DNA of 48,654 nt from Clostridia bacterium (GTDB lineage Bacteria > Bacillota > DAOUPZ01), in contig DAOUPZ010000025.1 of NCBI GenBank assembly GCA_030625885.1, positions 1 through 48,654 of the forward strand, given 5' to 3'. The first letter of the stretch is position 1, and each line of letters begins with the position of its first letter. Position numbers and translations under genes: made by a program. Shown in pieces: positions 36,464 through 45,037 of this stretch. Under the pieces are notes generated by a model. That model was not told the origin of the DNA. It did not search any database and saw nothing but the letters and a program-made list of their open reading frames with translations.

Positions 36464-37825
36464 TCATCTCCCAAATCCGACTTGAAAAATTTCATTAGGT
36501 AAGTGGATACCACTTAATTCCAAACGTTCCATAAATTTAGGACGAATACCCGTTGGTTTTAATTCACCTACAATATGTTTCCGCTCATCTATTCCTTCTT
36601 GCTTGTATAAGAATATATCTTGTAGAGTAATGATATCGCCTTCCATTCCTGCAACTTCAGTCACATAAGTTATTTTACGACTTCCGTCTTTAAGCCGGCT
36701 TTGCTGTACAATTAAATCAACTGCTGAAGCGATCTGCTGTCTAATGGCACGCAACGGCAAATCCATTCCTGCCATTAAAACCATTGTTTCCAGCCGAGAT
36801 AAAATATCACGCGGGCTATTAGCATGCCCCGTTGTCAAAGAGCCATCATGACCTGTATTCATCGCCTGAAGCATATCTAACGCTTCCCCACCGCGTACCT
36901 CTCCTACAACAACTCGGTCAGGCCGCATCCGCAGTGAATTTTTGACAAGATCACGCATCGTAATAGATCCTTTTCCTTCCACATTCGGCGGACGTGTTTC
37001 TAACGTCACCACATGATCCTGACGCAACTGTAATTCAGCAGCATCTTCAATGGTAACAATTCTTTCATCATCAGGAATAAAAGAAGAAAGAACATTTAAT
37101 GTCGTTGTTTTCCCTGAACCTGTTCCGCCAGATACAACAACATTTAAACGGGCCCTGACACAGGCTCTCAAAAATTCCGCCATTTCTTTCGTTAAAGTCC
37201 CAAAGCGAATTAAATCTTCAACAGTAAAAGGGTCTTTCGCAAACTTTCGAATGGTTAGTGACGGTCCTTTAAGCGCTAATGGAGGAATAATTGCATTAAC
37301 ACGAGAACCATCAGGCAAGCGGGCATCAACCATGGGCATGCTCTCATCAATACGTCTCCCAATGGGTGCTACAATTCGTTCTATAATATGTAAAATATGA
37401 TCTTCATCACGAAACGTAACATTTGATAATACTAGCTTTCCGTTTTTTTCCATGTAAACTTGCTTTGGTTGATTCACCATCACTTCAGATACTTCAGAAT
37501 CTTCTAACAAAGTATCCAACGGCCCATACCCCAATACCTCAGACAACAGTTCCTTGATAAGCCGCTGTCTTTCTGTCATTGAAAGATTTCCTGCAGTTTC
37601 TTCAACCAAACGCGTTGCTATATCCTTAACTTCTTCTTGTGATACGTTCTTTCCCTCTTTTTCTCTATTTTGTGACATATCCTCATCGATTTCCGCTAGA
37701 AGTTTTTCATGCAATGAAAACTTTAGTTGTTCATTAACTGGTTTATGAGATGATGAAAATCTTTCATTATTTGAAGAATTATGTTGTATTTCCTGTGTCT
37801 TTTCCAAGCGCCTTAATAAAGACAT
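36464..37825 (-). CDS. tadA: Tad secretion ATPase TadA/CpaF
   Basis: Hexameric traffic ATPase that powers Flp pilus assembly. 453 residues. Seen: [40 protein letters not shown] (Walker A), the Asp box [15 protein letters not shown], Walker [21 protein letters not shown], and the His box [14 protein letters not shown]. The first 100 residues are a charged, less ordered region. SD GAGGAAGGTGG. Confidence 0.97.
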   Translation of the reverse strand: MSLLRRLEKTQEIQHNSSNNERFSSSHKPVNEQLKFSLHEKLLAEIDEDMSQNREKEGKNVSQEEVKDIATRLVEETAGNLSMTERQRLIKELLSEVLGYGPLDTLLEDSEVSEVMVNQPKQVYMEKNGKLVLSNVTFRDEDHILHIIERIVAPIGRRIDESMPMVDARLPDGSRVNAIIPPLALKGPSLTIRKFAKDPFTVEDLIRFGTLTKEMAEFLRACVRARLNVVVSGGTGSGKTTTLNVLSSFIPDDERIVTIEDAAELQLRQDHVVTLETRPPNVEGKGSITMRDLVKNSLRMRPDRVVVGEVRGGEALDMLQAMNTGHDGSLTTGHANSPRDILSRLETMVLMAGMDLPLRAIRQQIASAVDLIVQQSRLKDGSRKITYVTEVAGMEGDIITLQDIFLYKQEGIDERKHIVGELKPTGIRPKFMERLELSGIHLPNEIFQVGFGR

Positions 37826-37853
37826 CTTCTACCACCTTCCTCTTTTCATGCAC

Positions 37854-39062
37854 CTATCCAAACATTTTTTTTAATAATTTCTTTTTACTTTTTCGCTTTT
37901 GGGTTGAAGATTCAAGTAACATATGTGCTAGACTTCTTATTCCTTCAGATACCTTGCTTTTAGGGTAACTTAATAAAACCGGTATTCCGTAATTAACAGC
38001 TGAAACCGCACTTTTTTCATCACTTGATATGTAAGCATAAATTTTTATCCCTAAAGTTCTTTCTACATCCTGATAGCTTAAACCTAACTTTTCAGTTGCC
38101 TTATTCAAAATTAACTTTAATTTTTCATTAGAATAATTTAATTCTTTCATAACATCCAAACACAAACGAATATTTTTCAATGTTGAGAGATCAATTGTAG
38201 ATACAACTAATATTTCATCACTCATATCCAGTGCGTTGAGCGTATGATCATCGTAAGAGGGAGCGGTATCAACAAATACATAATCATAATTCATTCGTAA
38301 AATTTCTAAAATGTTTTTTATATCTTCAGGTTTAATCAATTCGCTATACGCAGGCTTTAAAGGTGCCGGCAAAACTTTTACTTTTGAAGAATGTTGGATT
38401 AAATAATTTTCAACTAATCCTTCATCCAGTTCTCCCTGTTCTTGCACAAGTTGAGCAACCGTCCGTTGTGGATTCAAATTAAGCATAATCGATACATCAC
38501 CAAATTGCAGATCAAGATCTAAAAGTGCAACACGCTTATGATATTTTTGTGCATATTGTACCGCCAAATTAATCGCCAACGTTGTTTTGCCTACCCCGCC
38601 TTTGGTACTAAATACAGTGATAATTTTTCCCTTATCTACTTCTCTTTCCTGAGCTGGACTGACCTGCGTCATCCTTTGCTGCTCCATCTGAAAAATTGAG
38701 TGAATCGTACTTTTCAACTCTTCACCACTAAAGGGTTTTGTCAAATATCCTCGCGCTCCAATAGCAAACGCCTTTTGCAAATATTCTTTGCCATCTTCAA
38801 TGGACATCATGATTACAGTAGTTGTAGGATAACGCTGCAAAATAACTTCGGTCGCCTCAACACCGGTCATATCCGGCATATTGATATCCATTAAAACAAT
38901 ATCAGGTTTTAAATCCTCAGTCTTTTGAATCGCTTCTTCTCCAGTGCCAGCCTGCCCCACTATAGAGATATCTTTCTGAAACATAAGTAATGTGCGAATA
39001 TTTTCGCGCATTTCAGTATTATCATCCACAATAACCAGGCGGATTTTATTTTCCATTTTCAT
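37854..39062 (-). CDS. TadZ/CpaE-like pilus localisation ATPase with an intact receiver domain
   Basis: About 402 residues. Residues 5-125 form a canonical response-regulator receiver: Asp13-Asp14, phospho-acceptor Asp59 (IVLMDINMP), Ser87 in the Thr/Ser position and Lys109 (LTKPF). Residues 145-390 are a ParA/MinD-type ATPase with Walker A FSTKGGVGKTT (about 151-161) and VDTAPSYDD. CpaE/TadZ proteins direct the Tad machine to a cell pole; in most the receiver-like part is degenerate, here it looks phosphorylatable. A short basic tail (KRKSKKKLLKK) may touch membrane or partner. Start ATG at 39062; alternative two codons in. Confidence 0.9.
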   Translation of the reverse strand: MKMENKIRLVIVDDNTEMRENIRTLLMFQKDISIVGQAGTGEEAIQKTEDLKPDIVLMDINMPDMTGVEATEVILQRYPTTTVIMMSIEDGKEYLQKAFAIGARGYLTKPFSGEELKSTIHSIFQMEQQRMTQVSPAQEREVDKGKIITVFSTKGGVGKTTLAINLAVQYAQKYHKRVALLDLDLQFGDVSIMLNLNPQRTVAQLVQEQGELDEGLVENYLIQHSSKVKVLPAPLKPAYSELIKPEDIKNILEILRMNYDYVFVDTAPSYDDHTLNALDMSDEILVVSTIDLSTLKNIRLCLDVMKELNYSNEKLKLILNKATEKLGLSYQDVERTLGIKIYAYISSDEKSAVSAVNYGIPVLLSYPKSKVSEGIRSLAHMLLESSTQKRKSKKKLLKKMFG

Positions 39063-39076
39063 CACCGTCCTTATTG

Positions 39077-39781
39077 TTAATGTGATAATGTTTTATAAGG
39101 GGTTTCGTTAGGTAACTCAACAAAACGCTGATCTTTCGCTTCACGTAGAGATAAGCGAACAGAACCTTTTTCATCAGCTAACACCAATACTTGTGCCTGA
39201 TCCGGCCACACGGAAAAAGTCAGTGTCGCAACTTGGGAAGCATTTTCTCCTGCTGCAGTCTTTATATCGTTATCTAAAACAAGAATATTTTGCAATACTG
39301 TTGAAGTAATATCTGCCTCGGCCGCCGCCACACCTTTGTTATAAGTTGTAATAATATCTACCCGATCGCCTGGAACAATGGCTCTATTCACACTTTGAAC
39401 TTCATTCACTGCAATGGTGACCGCTCGATGATTGGGCTCCAAACCATAGCTGAGAGGCAGATGCTTAATATCTCCTGTAACTTGAGACAGCAAAATTTGT
39501 TGTCCTTTTATGAAGTTAACCTTTGCATATTTCCCAACTACATCTTCTTTTTTACTTAAAGATTCATCAATTTTTAGCTCTTCAGGTACTTTAATGATCT
39601 CTATCATTTCAGGTTTGACTTGCGTTTTTGAAGCAATATCTTCTTTAGCCACAACAATCGGTACGAGTATTTCCTTATCTTTTCCCTGCTCCATCACATT
39701 CAACTGCCAGTAAATTAACCCAGCAGTTACAAGTCCAAATATGATTGAAACAAAAAGCAATTTCTTAGTTTTTCCATCCAT
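39077..39781 (-). CDS. cpaB: Flp pilus assembly protein CpaB/RcpC
   Basis: 234 residues. One N-terminal membrane helix (KLLFVSIIFGLVTAGLIYW) and an SAF domain (ILVPIVVAKEDIASKTQVKP), then the RcpC/CpaB region (HRAVTIAVNEVQSVNRAIVPGDRVDII). The family is thought to bind peptidoglycan or help pilus exit; in a monoderm it probably acts in the wall. SD AGGAGG. Confidence 0.93.
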   Translation of the reverse strand: MDGKTKKLLFVSIIFGLVTAGLIYWQLNVMEQGKDKEILVPIVVAKEDIASKTQVKPEMIEIIKVPEELKIDESLSKKEDVVGKYAKVNFIKGQQILLSQVTGDIKHLPLSYGLEPNHRAVTIAVNEVQSVNRAIVPGDRVDIITTYNKGVAAAEADITSTVLQNILVLDNDIKTAAGENASQVATLTFSVWPDQAQVLVLADEKGSVRLSLREAKDQRFVELPNETPYKTLSH

Positions 39782-39793
39782 AAATTCTGCCTC

Positions 39794-40711
39794 CTAATGT
39801 ATTAATTTTATTGCTCTAAGCCCGTAATCTGTTTGATTAATATCTATATCTCCTTGAGTTATGGTTTGAACAAAACGGCCCTGAACATAGCAATCATTCC
39901 CTGTTCCACCCACACTTTCAATAAAAAAGGCAGCAAATCCTACAATTTGAACATCACTTCGACCATTATCGAAATAGTCTATGACTGGAATGAGCATATA
40001 CCTGGGACAACCGCGCACAAAATGATCATATGTACAGTAAGGACAATGGGAACATTCATTAATTCTATATTGAACCCCTCGTATAGTAGGGTTAGACATA
40101 TTCCCCGTCTCAGTTGGTATCCAACTTCCAACTGTTAGTTTTTCATTATAGCCATATTTAAGTCTTTCTTCATAATTACTAGAACCTGTCCCTCCTAAAG
40201 CAATCGCACCATAATTCCCATTACTACCATCTCCCCCGCCTTCTTTTAACGTGTAAAGCTGCCCATAAACAAATTCTTGCCTTTCAATGCCAAATGGAAC
40301 AGCACCTGTAACGGAGGTAACAGATGCAACCAAAGCCGTCGCCTCTGCTGAAACATCCTTTTTCTGATGTCCCAATAATTTCGCAAAAAACAAAGCTGCT
40401 TCTCTTTGAACTTTTACGGTAATCTTATTGTTGTTCTCAACAGTAACGGTTAAATTTGCTACATCCACACCATTTTCTTGCGCATAAAGATTAGCTGTAT
40501 TAACAGCATTTGTTGCATCATTTGGTAAATCCTGAATACCGGCTAAAGCAGCTGCATCTACAGCATTGATAAGTTGATGCCGATTTATATACATAATTCC
40601 CACATCCGTCACCAACGCTGTAAATCCCAGTAAAGCCGTAATCGCTATCGTTACCAGTATTGTTGCAGTCCCTTCTTGACGCTTCATGATATGTAATAAC
40701 TTCGATTTCAT
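39794..40711 (-). CDS. TadG-like pilus-locus protein with a cysteine cluster
   Basis: About 305 residues. The N-terminus has the TadG signature: EGTATILVTIAITALLGFTALVTD in part (key: one membrane helix, then DVGIMYINRHQLINAVDAAALAGIQD-type DAAALAG). The remainder is not a classical TadG vWA region but a shorter secreted domain with CSHCPYC near residue 217 and another Cys in RGCPRY. Probably a minor pseudopilin-like or adhesion component. SD AAGGAGGT; first or second ATG possible. Confidence 0.83.
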   Translation of the reverse strand: MKSKLLHIMKRQEGTATILVTIAITALLGFTALVTDVGIMYINRHQLINAVDAAALAGIQDLPNDATNAVNTANLYAQENGVDVANLTVTVENNNKITVKVQREAALFFAKLLGHQKKDVSAEATALVASVTSVTGAVPFGIERQEFVYGQLYTLKEGGGDGSNGNYGAIALGGTGSSNYEERLKYGYNEKLTVGSWIPTETGNMSNPTIRGVQYRINECSHCPYCTYDHFVRGCPRYMLIPVIDYFDNGRSDVQIVGFAAFFIESVGGTGNDCYVQGRFVQTITQGDIDINQTDYGLRAIKLIH

Positions 40712-40721
40712 CATTACCTCC

Positions 40722-41123
40722 TTATTCCACCCTCATGGAGGTTATTGCCCTAAGCGGTAATGGATTAGGAATTACCTCACTAATTAATGGTGCAATCAAT
40801 TTCACCTGGTAATCTACACTTACAGCAACCTTTTCTCCTCTTGTACGCGTTGCCGGTGTAATAGAACAGGATAGTTGATCTTGCTTTAAGCTTATCCCTA
40901 TATCCTCAACACGTTGAATAATAGCTGCATCACTGCTACCTACAACAGCAATTCTTGCCCCTTCACGAGATGCATTGGTAATAACGAGATATGCATTAAA
41001 CACCCGCCCAAATTCAATAATTCCTAACAGAATCAAACATAAAAGCGGCATCAAGAGTGCGAATTCTACCATACTCTGACCCTTTTCTTTCTTTAGCATT
41101 TTTCTAATGACTTTTATCATCAT
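40722..41123 (-). CDS. tadE: TadE-like minor pseudopilin
   Basis: 133 residues. N-terminal KKEKGQSMVEFALLMPLLCL, the TadE signature with the conserved Glu after the cleavage site, followed by one hydrophobic helix and a small extracellular domain. Processed by the prepilin peptidase encoded next door. The SD GGAGATGATAA overlaps the cpaA stop. Confidence 0.9.
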   Translation of the reverse strand: MMIKVIRKMLKKEKGQSMVEFALLMPLLCLILLGIIEFGRVFNAYLVITNASREGARIAVVGSSDAAIIQRVEDIGISLKQDQLSCSITPATRTRGEKVAVSVDYQVKLIAPLISEVIPNPLPLRAITSMRVE

Positions 41124-41126
41124 TTA

Positions 41127-41618
41127 TCATCTCCATAACGCAATGATTGTTCCAATCGCCAGTGCAATTCCATAAGGAAATTTAATATTTGTAACATTTA
41201 TGCTCATTTTTATTTTCACTTTACTCATCTTAAAGCATAAAAGCATCCATAAATGATTTAAAACAGGAACGAGTCTTTTATTTCGAATTAATATTATGAT
41301 CGCAAAAGTGCCTCCTACAATAGCACCATAAAGTAATGACCATAACACATCATTTGGACCAACTACAGCGCCAATCGCTCCTAATAACTTTACATCTCCT
41401 GCTCCCATACCCCCGGTAATGAAAGGAATCAACAGAAGTACAATTCCCAATGCTAGTCCTTTAAAGGAAAATAATATTCCACTCCATCCTCCTCCTACGA
41501 CATGTAAAAATAGAGCAAGAATAATGACAGAAAATGTTAGTTTGTTGGGAATTCTACGGTAGCGATAATCAAAATATACTGCAAACCCTAATAATGGCCA
41601 CAAAAGCACATCCAGCAT
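41127..41618 (-). CDS. cpaA: Prepilin peptidase CpaA/TadV
   Basis: Membrane aspartyl protease that cleaves Flp, TadE and TadG leaders. 163 residues; A24 family without the N-terminal methylase domain, as usual for TadV. First catalytic Asp in DYRYRRIPNKLT, second in GGMGAGDVKLLGAIG (GxGD). ATG preferred to a GTG inside the SD GAGGTG. Confidence 0.94.
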   Translation of the reverse strand: MLDVLLWPLLGFAVYFDYRYRRIPNKLTFSVIILALFLHVVGGGWSGILFSFKGLALGIVLLLIPFITGGMGAGDVKLLGAIGAVVGPNDVLWSLLYGAIVGGTFAIIILIRNKRLVPVLNHLWMLLCFKMSKVKIKMSINVTNIKFPYGIALAIGTIIALWR

Positions 41619-41637
41619 AAATATCACCTCTTTATTT

Positions 41638-41670
41638 AAAAAGCCCTGCCTGTCATCAGGAGGGCTTTTT
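41638..41670 (-). terminator. Terminator between flp and cpaA
   Basis: AAAAAGCCCTCCTGATGACAGGCAGGGCTTTTT read on the minus strand: strong stem AAAAAGCCCT/AGGGCTTTTT. Partial read-through would yield much pilin mRNA and less machinery mRNA. Confidence 0.85.
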
Positions 41671-41715
41671 ATTCAAAAACAATTAATTAAAATACGAAAC
41701 TATTCTTTATCTGTT

Positions 41716-41886
41716 TTAGCTACTTGGTTTAATTGTATTTCCTATATCAGTAAAGCAACCTGCTATTTTATCTTTCAATCCAGTAAGACCTCCTATAAGT
41801 AATACTGCGATTAATGCAATAATTAGAGCATATTCCACCATGCCTTGCCCTTCTTCTTCCCGTACTAATCTTTTTACCAAATTCAT
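41716..41886 (-). CDS. flp: Flp pilin, major subunit
   Basis: 56 residues; too short for a typical ORF cut-off. The sequence starts MNLVKRLVREEEGQGMVEYA: the basic leader, then the cleavage site at G/Q-G-M-V-E-Y with the Glu and Tyr of the Flp motif, then the hydrophobic helix LIIALIAVLLIGGL and a short tail. A single Cys is near the C-terminus (AGCFTD). SD AAAGGAGGAGAG. First gene behind the c-di-GMP riboswitch. Confidence 0.95.
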   Translation of the reverse strand: MNLVKRLVREEEGQGMVEYALIIALIAVLLIGGLTGLKDKIAGCFTDIGNTIKPSS

Positions 41887-41937
41887 ACTCTCTCCTCCTT
41901 TGATTTTTTTAATGTCATTACATCTTCACCGATACAT

Positions 41938-41974
41938 TAAAAAATTCCGTCTCAGATTACCGAGACGGAATTTA
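41938..41974 (-). terminator. Riboswitch-linked terminator upstream of flp
   Basis: Minus strand ATTCCGTCTCGGTAATCTGAGACGGAAT followed by six T: stem TTCCGTCTC/GAGACGGAA. It lies between the c-di-GMP aptamer and flp. Confidence 0.88.
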
Positions 41975-42061
41975 AATTCCAAAATTATATTGATCAAGGA
42001 AACGTAAAATTCACATTGCCTAATAGCAATATAAAAATTACATTTCAAAAACAATATAAAC

Positions 42062-42148
42062 AACTTCGGTAACCCAGCTGCCATAGCTTAATAACCTTAG
42101 GCCTGTAGCTTTGCGTCCCTGCTTTTCAACAGGTTTGCCTTTATCGGT
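42062..42148 (-). promoter_or_regulatory. c-di-GMP-I (GEMM-I) riboswitch upstream of flp
   Basis: Minus strand, in order: AAAGGCAAACC, a 6-bp stem closed by the GAAA tetraloop (CCTGTT-GAAA-AGCAGG), GGGACGCAAAGC, GGCCTAAGG, TATGGCAGCTGGGTTACCGAA. CCTAAGG with TATGG is the 11-nt tetraloop receptor, so the GEMM-I fold is complete. The terminator lies about 90 bases downstream. Direction of switching is not decided by sequence. Upstream (42149-42391) is AT-rich and must hold the promoter, which I cannot place. Confidence 0.96.
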
Positions 42149-42391
42149 GATTTATTCAATTAAAAATATGACTGACGTTAATATTAATTATTGATAGGTT
42201 TTACAAAGTATATCATTTATACCATCATTATAACCTTTATATTAAAATCCGTATATAAGACTTCATGTCTATCTTTCTTATATTCTAGTCCTATATTTAT
42301 AAAGTCTTTATATTAATTAATAAGGCCTATAACAATTTCATTACTGTTGTATTTTCTGTCCTTATATCCGCTTTATATATGAATAAACCAA

Positions 42392-43021
42392 TTAGACGCC
42401 TTCTGGCAGAAAAAGCTGAAGGCCTATTTTAAATAATACATTATCATTCGTTAAATCCACTAATCTTTTTTTCATATGAAGTACATCATCTATTTTGACA
42501 AATACTTTTACTTCTACTTTATCCGAATAATTCATTCCCTTAATAACTTGGCCGCCATTTTCCAATTCTCGTTGCACGCTCCCCCATATTGGGTAATCCA
42601 CCGTTATGGTTATCTCTTGATATTTTTCCATGTTAACCATTTCACTGGCTTCAATTCCTGCTTTTGCCGTTTGTCCATATGCACGAATTAAACCACCAGC
42701 ACCTAATTTGATACCACCAAAATATCTGGTCACCACAATCACTATATTTTTTATTTTCTCCTTCTTAACCACTTCTAAAATAGGTTTTCCTGCTGTACCA
42801 GACGGCTCCCCATCATCACTAAGCCGCTGCATTTCTCTTTCGATCCCTATTGAATAGGCATAAACATTATGAGTCGCATTTTTGTGTTCCTGCCTTACCA
42901 TCTCTATAAATGCTAGGGCAGCTTCTTCAGTAGCCACAGACTTTACAGATGCAATAAAGCGAGATTTTTTGATATTAATTTCCGTAATTGATTCTTGGTT
43001 TATGGTACGATATGAATTCAT
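42392..43021 (-). CDS. yigZ: YigZ/IMPACT family protein
   Basis: 209 residues. N-terminal UPF0029 domain: EINIKKSRFIASVKSVATEEA, ATHNVYAYSIG, LSDDGEPSGTAGKPILEV and VVTRYFGGIKLGAGGLIRAYGQ, followed by the DUF1949 ferredoxin-like domain. Widely conserved; linked with translation control (Impact homologues), but the bacterial role is not settled. The ATG at 43021 follows SD AGAGGTG; the frame stays open upstream without a start signal. Confidence 0.95.
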   Translation of the reverse strand: MNSYRTINQESITEINIKKSRFIASVKSVATEEAALAFIEMVRQEHKNATHNVYAYSIGIEREMQRLSDDGEPSGTAGKPILEVVKKEKIKNIVIVVTRYFGGIKLGAGGLIRAYGQTAKAGIEASEMVNMEKYQEITITVDYPIWGSVQRELENGGQVIKGMNYSDKVEVKVFVKIDDVLHMKKRLVDLTNDNVLFKIGLQLFLPEGV

Positions 43022-43271
43022 AAGTTCACCTCTTTTTTTATTCCTCAATTTAATTTCTGTAAAAACAAATCTGTTTCCTTCTGTTATTATATGAAAAATG
43101 GATAATGTGTCTTTGAAGGCAAGTGGCACGCTCCCTGCGGTAACTGTGGCAAGTGGGAAAAGATTAAAACATCTTTCTATATCGCACAAATTTCTTTAGC
43201 TTAGAAGGTGGCAAAAGGCTATCATGCCTAAGCACAAACTTCACACTAAAAGTTTATACTTTATGATACAA
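43022..43271. other. Gene-free gap between yigZ and the oxoamine synthase gene
   Basis: No gene seen. It contains a TATAAT (minus strand, near 43088-43093) that could be the yigZ -10 and a word AAGTGGCACGCTCCCTGCGG related to AAGTGGCACACTCCC near 33949. The kbl-like gene's terminator closes it. Confidence 0.4.
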
Positions 43272-43309
43272 TAAAAAAGTGAAAACCTAAACGGCTTTCA
43301 CTTTTTTAT
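43272..43309 (-). terminator. Terminator overlapping the end of the oxoamine synthase gene
   Basis: Minus strand AAAAAAGTGAAAGCC-gttta-GGTTTTCACTTTTTT; the stop codon sits in the loop. Confidence 0.9.
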
Positions 43310-44567
43310 CAGAAATAGATTTTATAATCCCCAATTTTTTCCCAATAGATTCAAGAGAGTCTAAAACATAGTCCAATTGACACTTTGTATGAGCCGACAT
43401 CAAGCTCATTCGAACACGCGCTAAACGTTTAGGTACTGCAGGATATAGTACTGGATTAACATATACCCCCCGCTCATGCAGCATACGACACATTTCTTTT
43501 ACTTTCAAATCATCACCAATAATGATAGGAAAAATCGCCGTTTCTGAGCGGCCCAAATTAAACCCCAAATCTAAAAGCTGCTTGCGAAAATAATGAATAT
43601 TGTCCCAAAGCTTTTGCCGCAACTCCGGTTCTGTTTCAATGATATCAATTCCTGCAATTAAAGATCCCGCTACCTGAGGTGTGGGTGCTGTAGAAAACAT
43701 GTATGCCCTAGAATAATAATGAAGCAGCTCCACCAATTCATCACTGGCAGCGATAAATCCACCTACACAACCCAGACCTTTGCTAAAAGTCCCAGCAACA
43801 ATATCTACTTTTCCTTCCAAATTAAAATATTCCGGGGTACCACGTCCATTCTTGCCAATGACACCTGTTGCATGGGCTTCGTCTACCATCACATAAGCGC
43901 CATATTGTTTTGCCAAAGCCACAATTTGATCCAAAGGTGCAATATCACCATCCATAGAATAAACACCATCCACTGCAATTAATTTAGTACGATATTGATG
44001 TTGCACTTTCTTAAGTACTTTTTCCAACGAATCTATGTTATTATGACGAAAATATTCCACGTTCGCTCTCTGACAACCATCAATAATACTGGCATGATCC
44101 AATAAATCTAAAATAGCCACATCTTTTTCATCCAACATTGCAAGTAACGTACCCACATTGGAACCAAATCCCGAGGTATATAAAATAGCATTTTGACATC
44201 CTTTAAAACGGGCAATTTTTTTCTCTAACTCAATATGAATATCTAGAGTCCCACCCAAAAGGGGGACACTCCCAGCACCCGTCCCGTACTTTTCAAGTGC
44301 CTGTTTACCTGCCTCAATTGTCCTGGGATGCTTAGTTAAATTTAAGTAATCATTAGATGCCAGGTAAATCATCTCTTCTACATTTCCCGAATAGGGATCC
44401 ATTACCTCCATGATAGGTCTGGAACCTGACATAGATACTCGCCGATATTGCAAATGATGATTCGCTTTAATATCTTCCATATATTCGTTAAATACAACTG
44501 CTCTTTCCATAATATCTAAATCCGGTAAATCCATAAAATCTGCCAATGTCTTTTGGGTTGAATCCAT
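43287..44567 (-). CDS. Alpha-oxoamine synthase (Kbl/BioF type)
   Basis: PLP enzyme joining an amino acid with an acyl-CoA: glycine C-acetyltransferase (Kbl), 8-amino-7-oxononanoate synthase (BioF) or a relative. 426 residues, about 30-40 longer than Kbl or BioF at the N-terminus. Seen: YLASNDYLNLTKHP, GTGAGSVPLLGGTLDIHIELE in part (GTGAGS, G-T/L-H), MVDEAHATGVIGKNGRG and the PLP lysine in VAGTFSKGLGCVGGF. No biotin or threonine-degradation genes nearby, so the reaction is left open. Own promoter. SD AGGAGGGAG. Confidence 0.88.
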   Translation of the reverse strand: MDSTQKTLADFMDLPDLDIMERAVVFNEYMEDIKANHHLQYRRVSMSGSRPIMEVMDPYSGNVEEMIYLASNDYLNLTKHPRTIEAGKQALEKYGTGAGSVPLLGGTLDIHIELEKKIARFKGCQNAILYTSGFGSNVGTLLAMLDEKDVAILDLLDHASIIDGCQRANVEYFRHNNIDSLEKVLKKVQHQYRTKLIAVDGVYSMDGDIAPLDQIVALAKQYGAYVMVDEAHATGVIGKNGRGTPEYFNLEGKVDIVAGTFSKGLGCVGGFIAASDELVELLHYYSRAYMFSTAPTPQVAGSLIAGIDIIETEPELRQKLWDNIHYFRKQLLDLGFNLGRSETAIFPIIIGDDLKVKEMCRMLHERGVYVNPVLYPAVPKRLARVRMSLMSAHTKCQLDYVLDSLESIGKKLGIIKSISDKKVKAV

Positions 44568-44592
44568 ATAGATCTCCCTCCTAAAAATATTA

Positions 44593-44621
44593 ATCATATA
44601 AAAGGTATTATTTCCATTCAA
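44593..44621 (-). promoter_or_regulatory. Promoter of the oxoamine synthase gene
   Basis: Minus strand TTGAAT (44616-44621), 17-base spacer, TATGAT (44593-44598), about 30 bases before the ATG. Confidence 0.65.
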
Positions 44622-44687
44622 GAGGGATATATACTATAATTTTCCTATCTTTTACTAATAAGCTCCTTTTATTATATATTGAGAGAA

Positions 44688-45035
44688 TTACTTGATTTCA
44701 TTATTGTCATTCACCTGCACAACTTTAGGCTCAAAGTTGGCTGCTTCACTTTCACTCATTAGCGCATAAGAAATAATGATAACAATATCTCCCCGCTCAA
44801 CTAACCTTGCAGCTGCACCATTTAAACAAATTGCCCCGCTCCCGCTTTCTCCTGGAATAACATAAGTCTCAAACCGTTCTCCATTATTAATATTTACAAT
44901 CTGTACTTTTTCATGAGGGTAAAGATGTGCTGCTTTCATTAAGCTTTCATCAATAGTAATACTCCCCACATAATGTAAATTCGCATCTGTCACTGTTGCC
45001 CGATGTATCTTTGATTTCATGATTGTAATTTGCAT
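44688..45035 (-). CDS. panD: Aspartate 1-decarboxylase PanD
   Basis: Makes beta-alanine for pantothenate. 115 residues, at the short end of the family (about 115-127). Self-cleaving Gly-Ser pair in [10 protein letters not shown] (Gly at about residue 24), giving the pyruvoyl group on Ser; [18 protein letters not shown] and [11 protein letters not shown] follow. The start at [13 protein letters not shown] follows SD GGAGG within 3 bases of the panC stop. Confidence 0.95.
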   Translation of the reverse strand: MQITIMKSKIHRATVTDANLHYVGSITIDESLMKAAHLYPHEKVQIVNINNGERFETYVIPGESGSGAICLNGAAARLVERGDIVIIISYALMSESEAANFEPKVVQVNDNNEIK

Positions 45036-45037
45036 TT

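Noticed and set aside
34495-42148. Type II secretion or type IVa pilus locus instead of Tad
   Set aside because: CpaF-type ATPase, two TadB/TadC platform proteins, CpaB, TadE and a Flp pilin are diagnostic of Tad; no PilQ, PilT or classical type IV pilin.
43100-43160. GC-richer segment with AAGTGGCACGCTCCCTGCGG as a possible small RNA
   Set aside because: No promoter, stable fold or terminator could be assigned to it on either strand.
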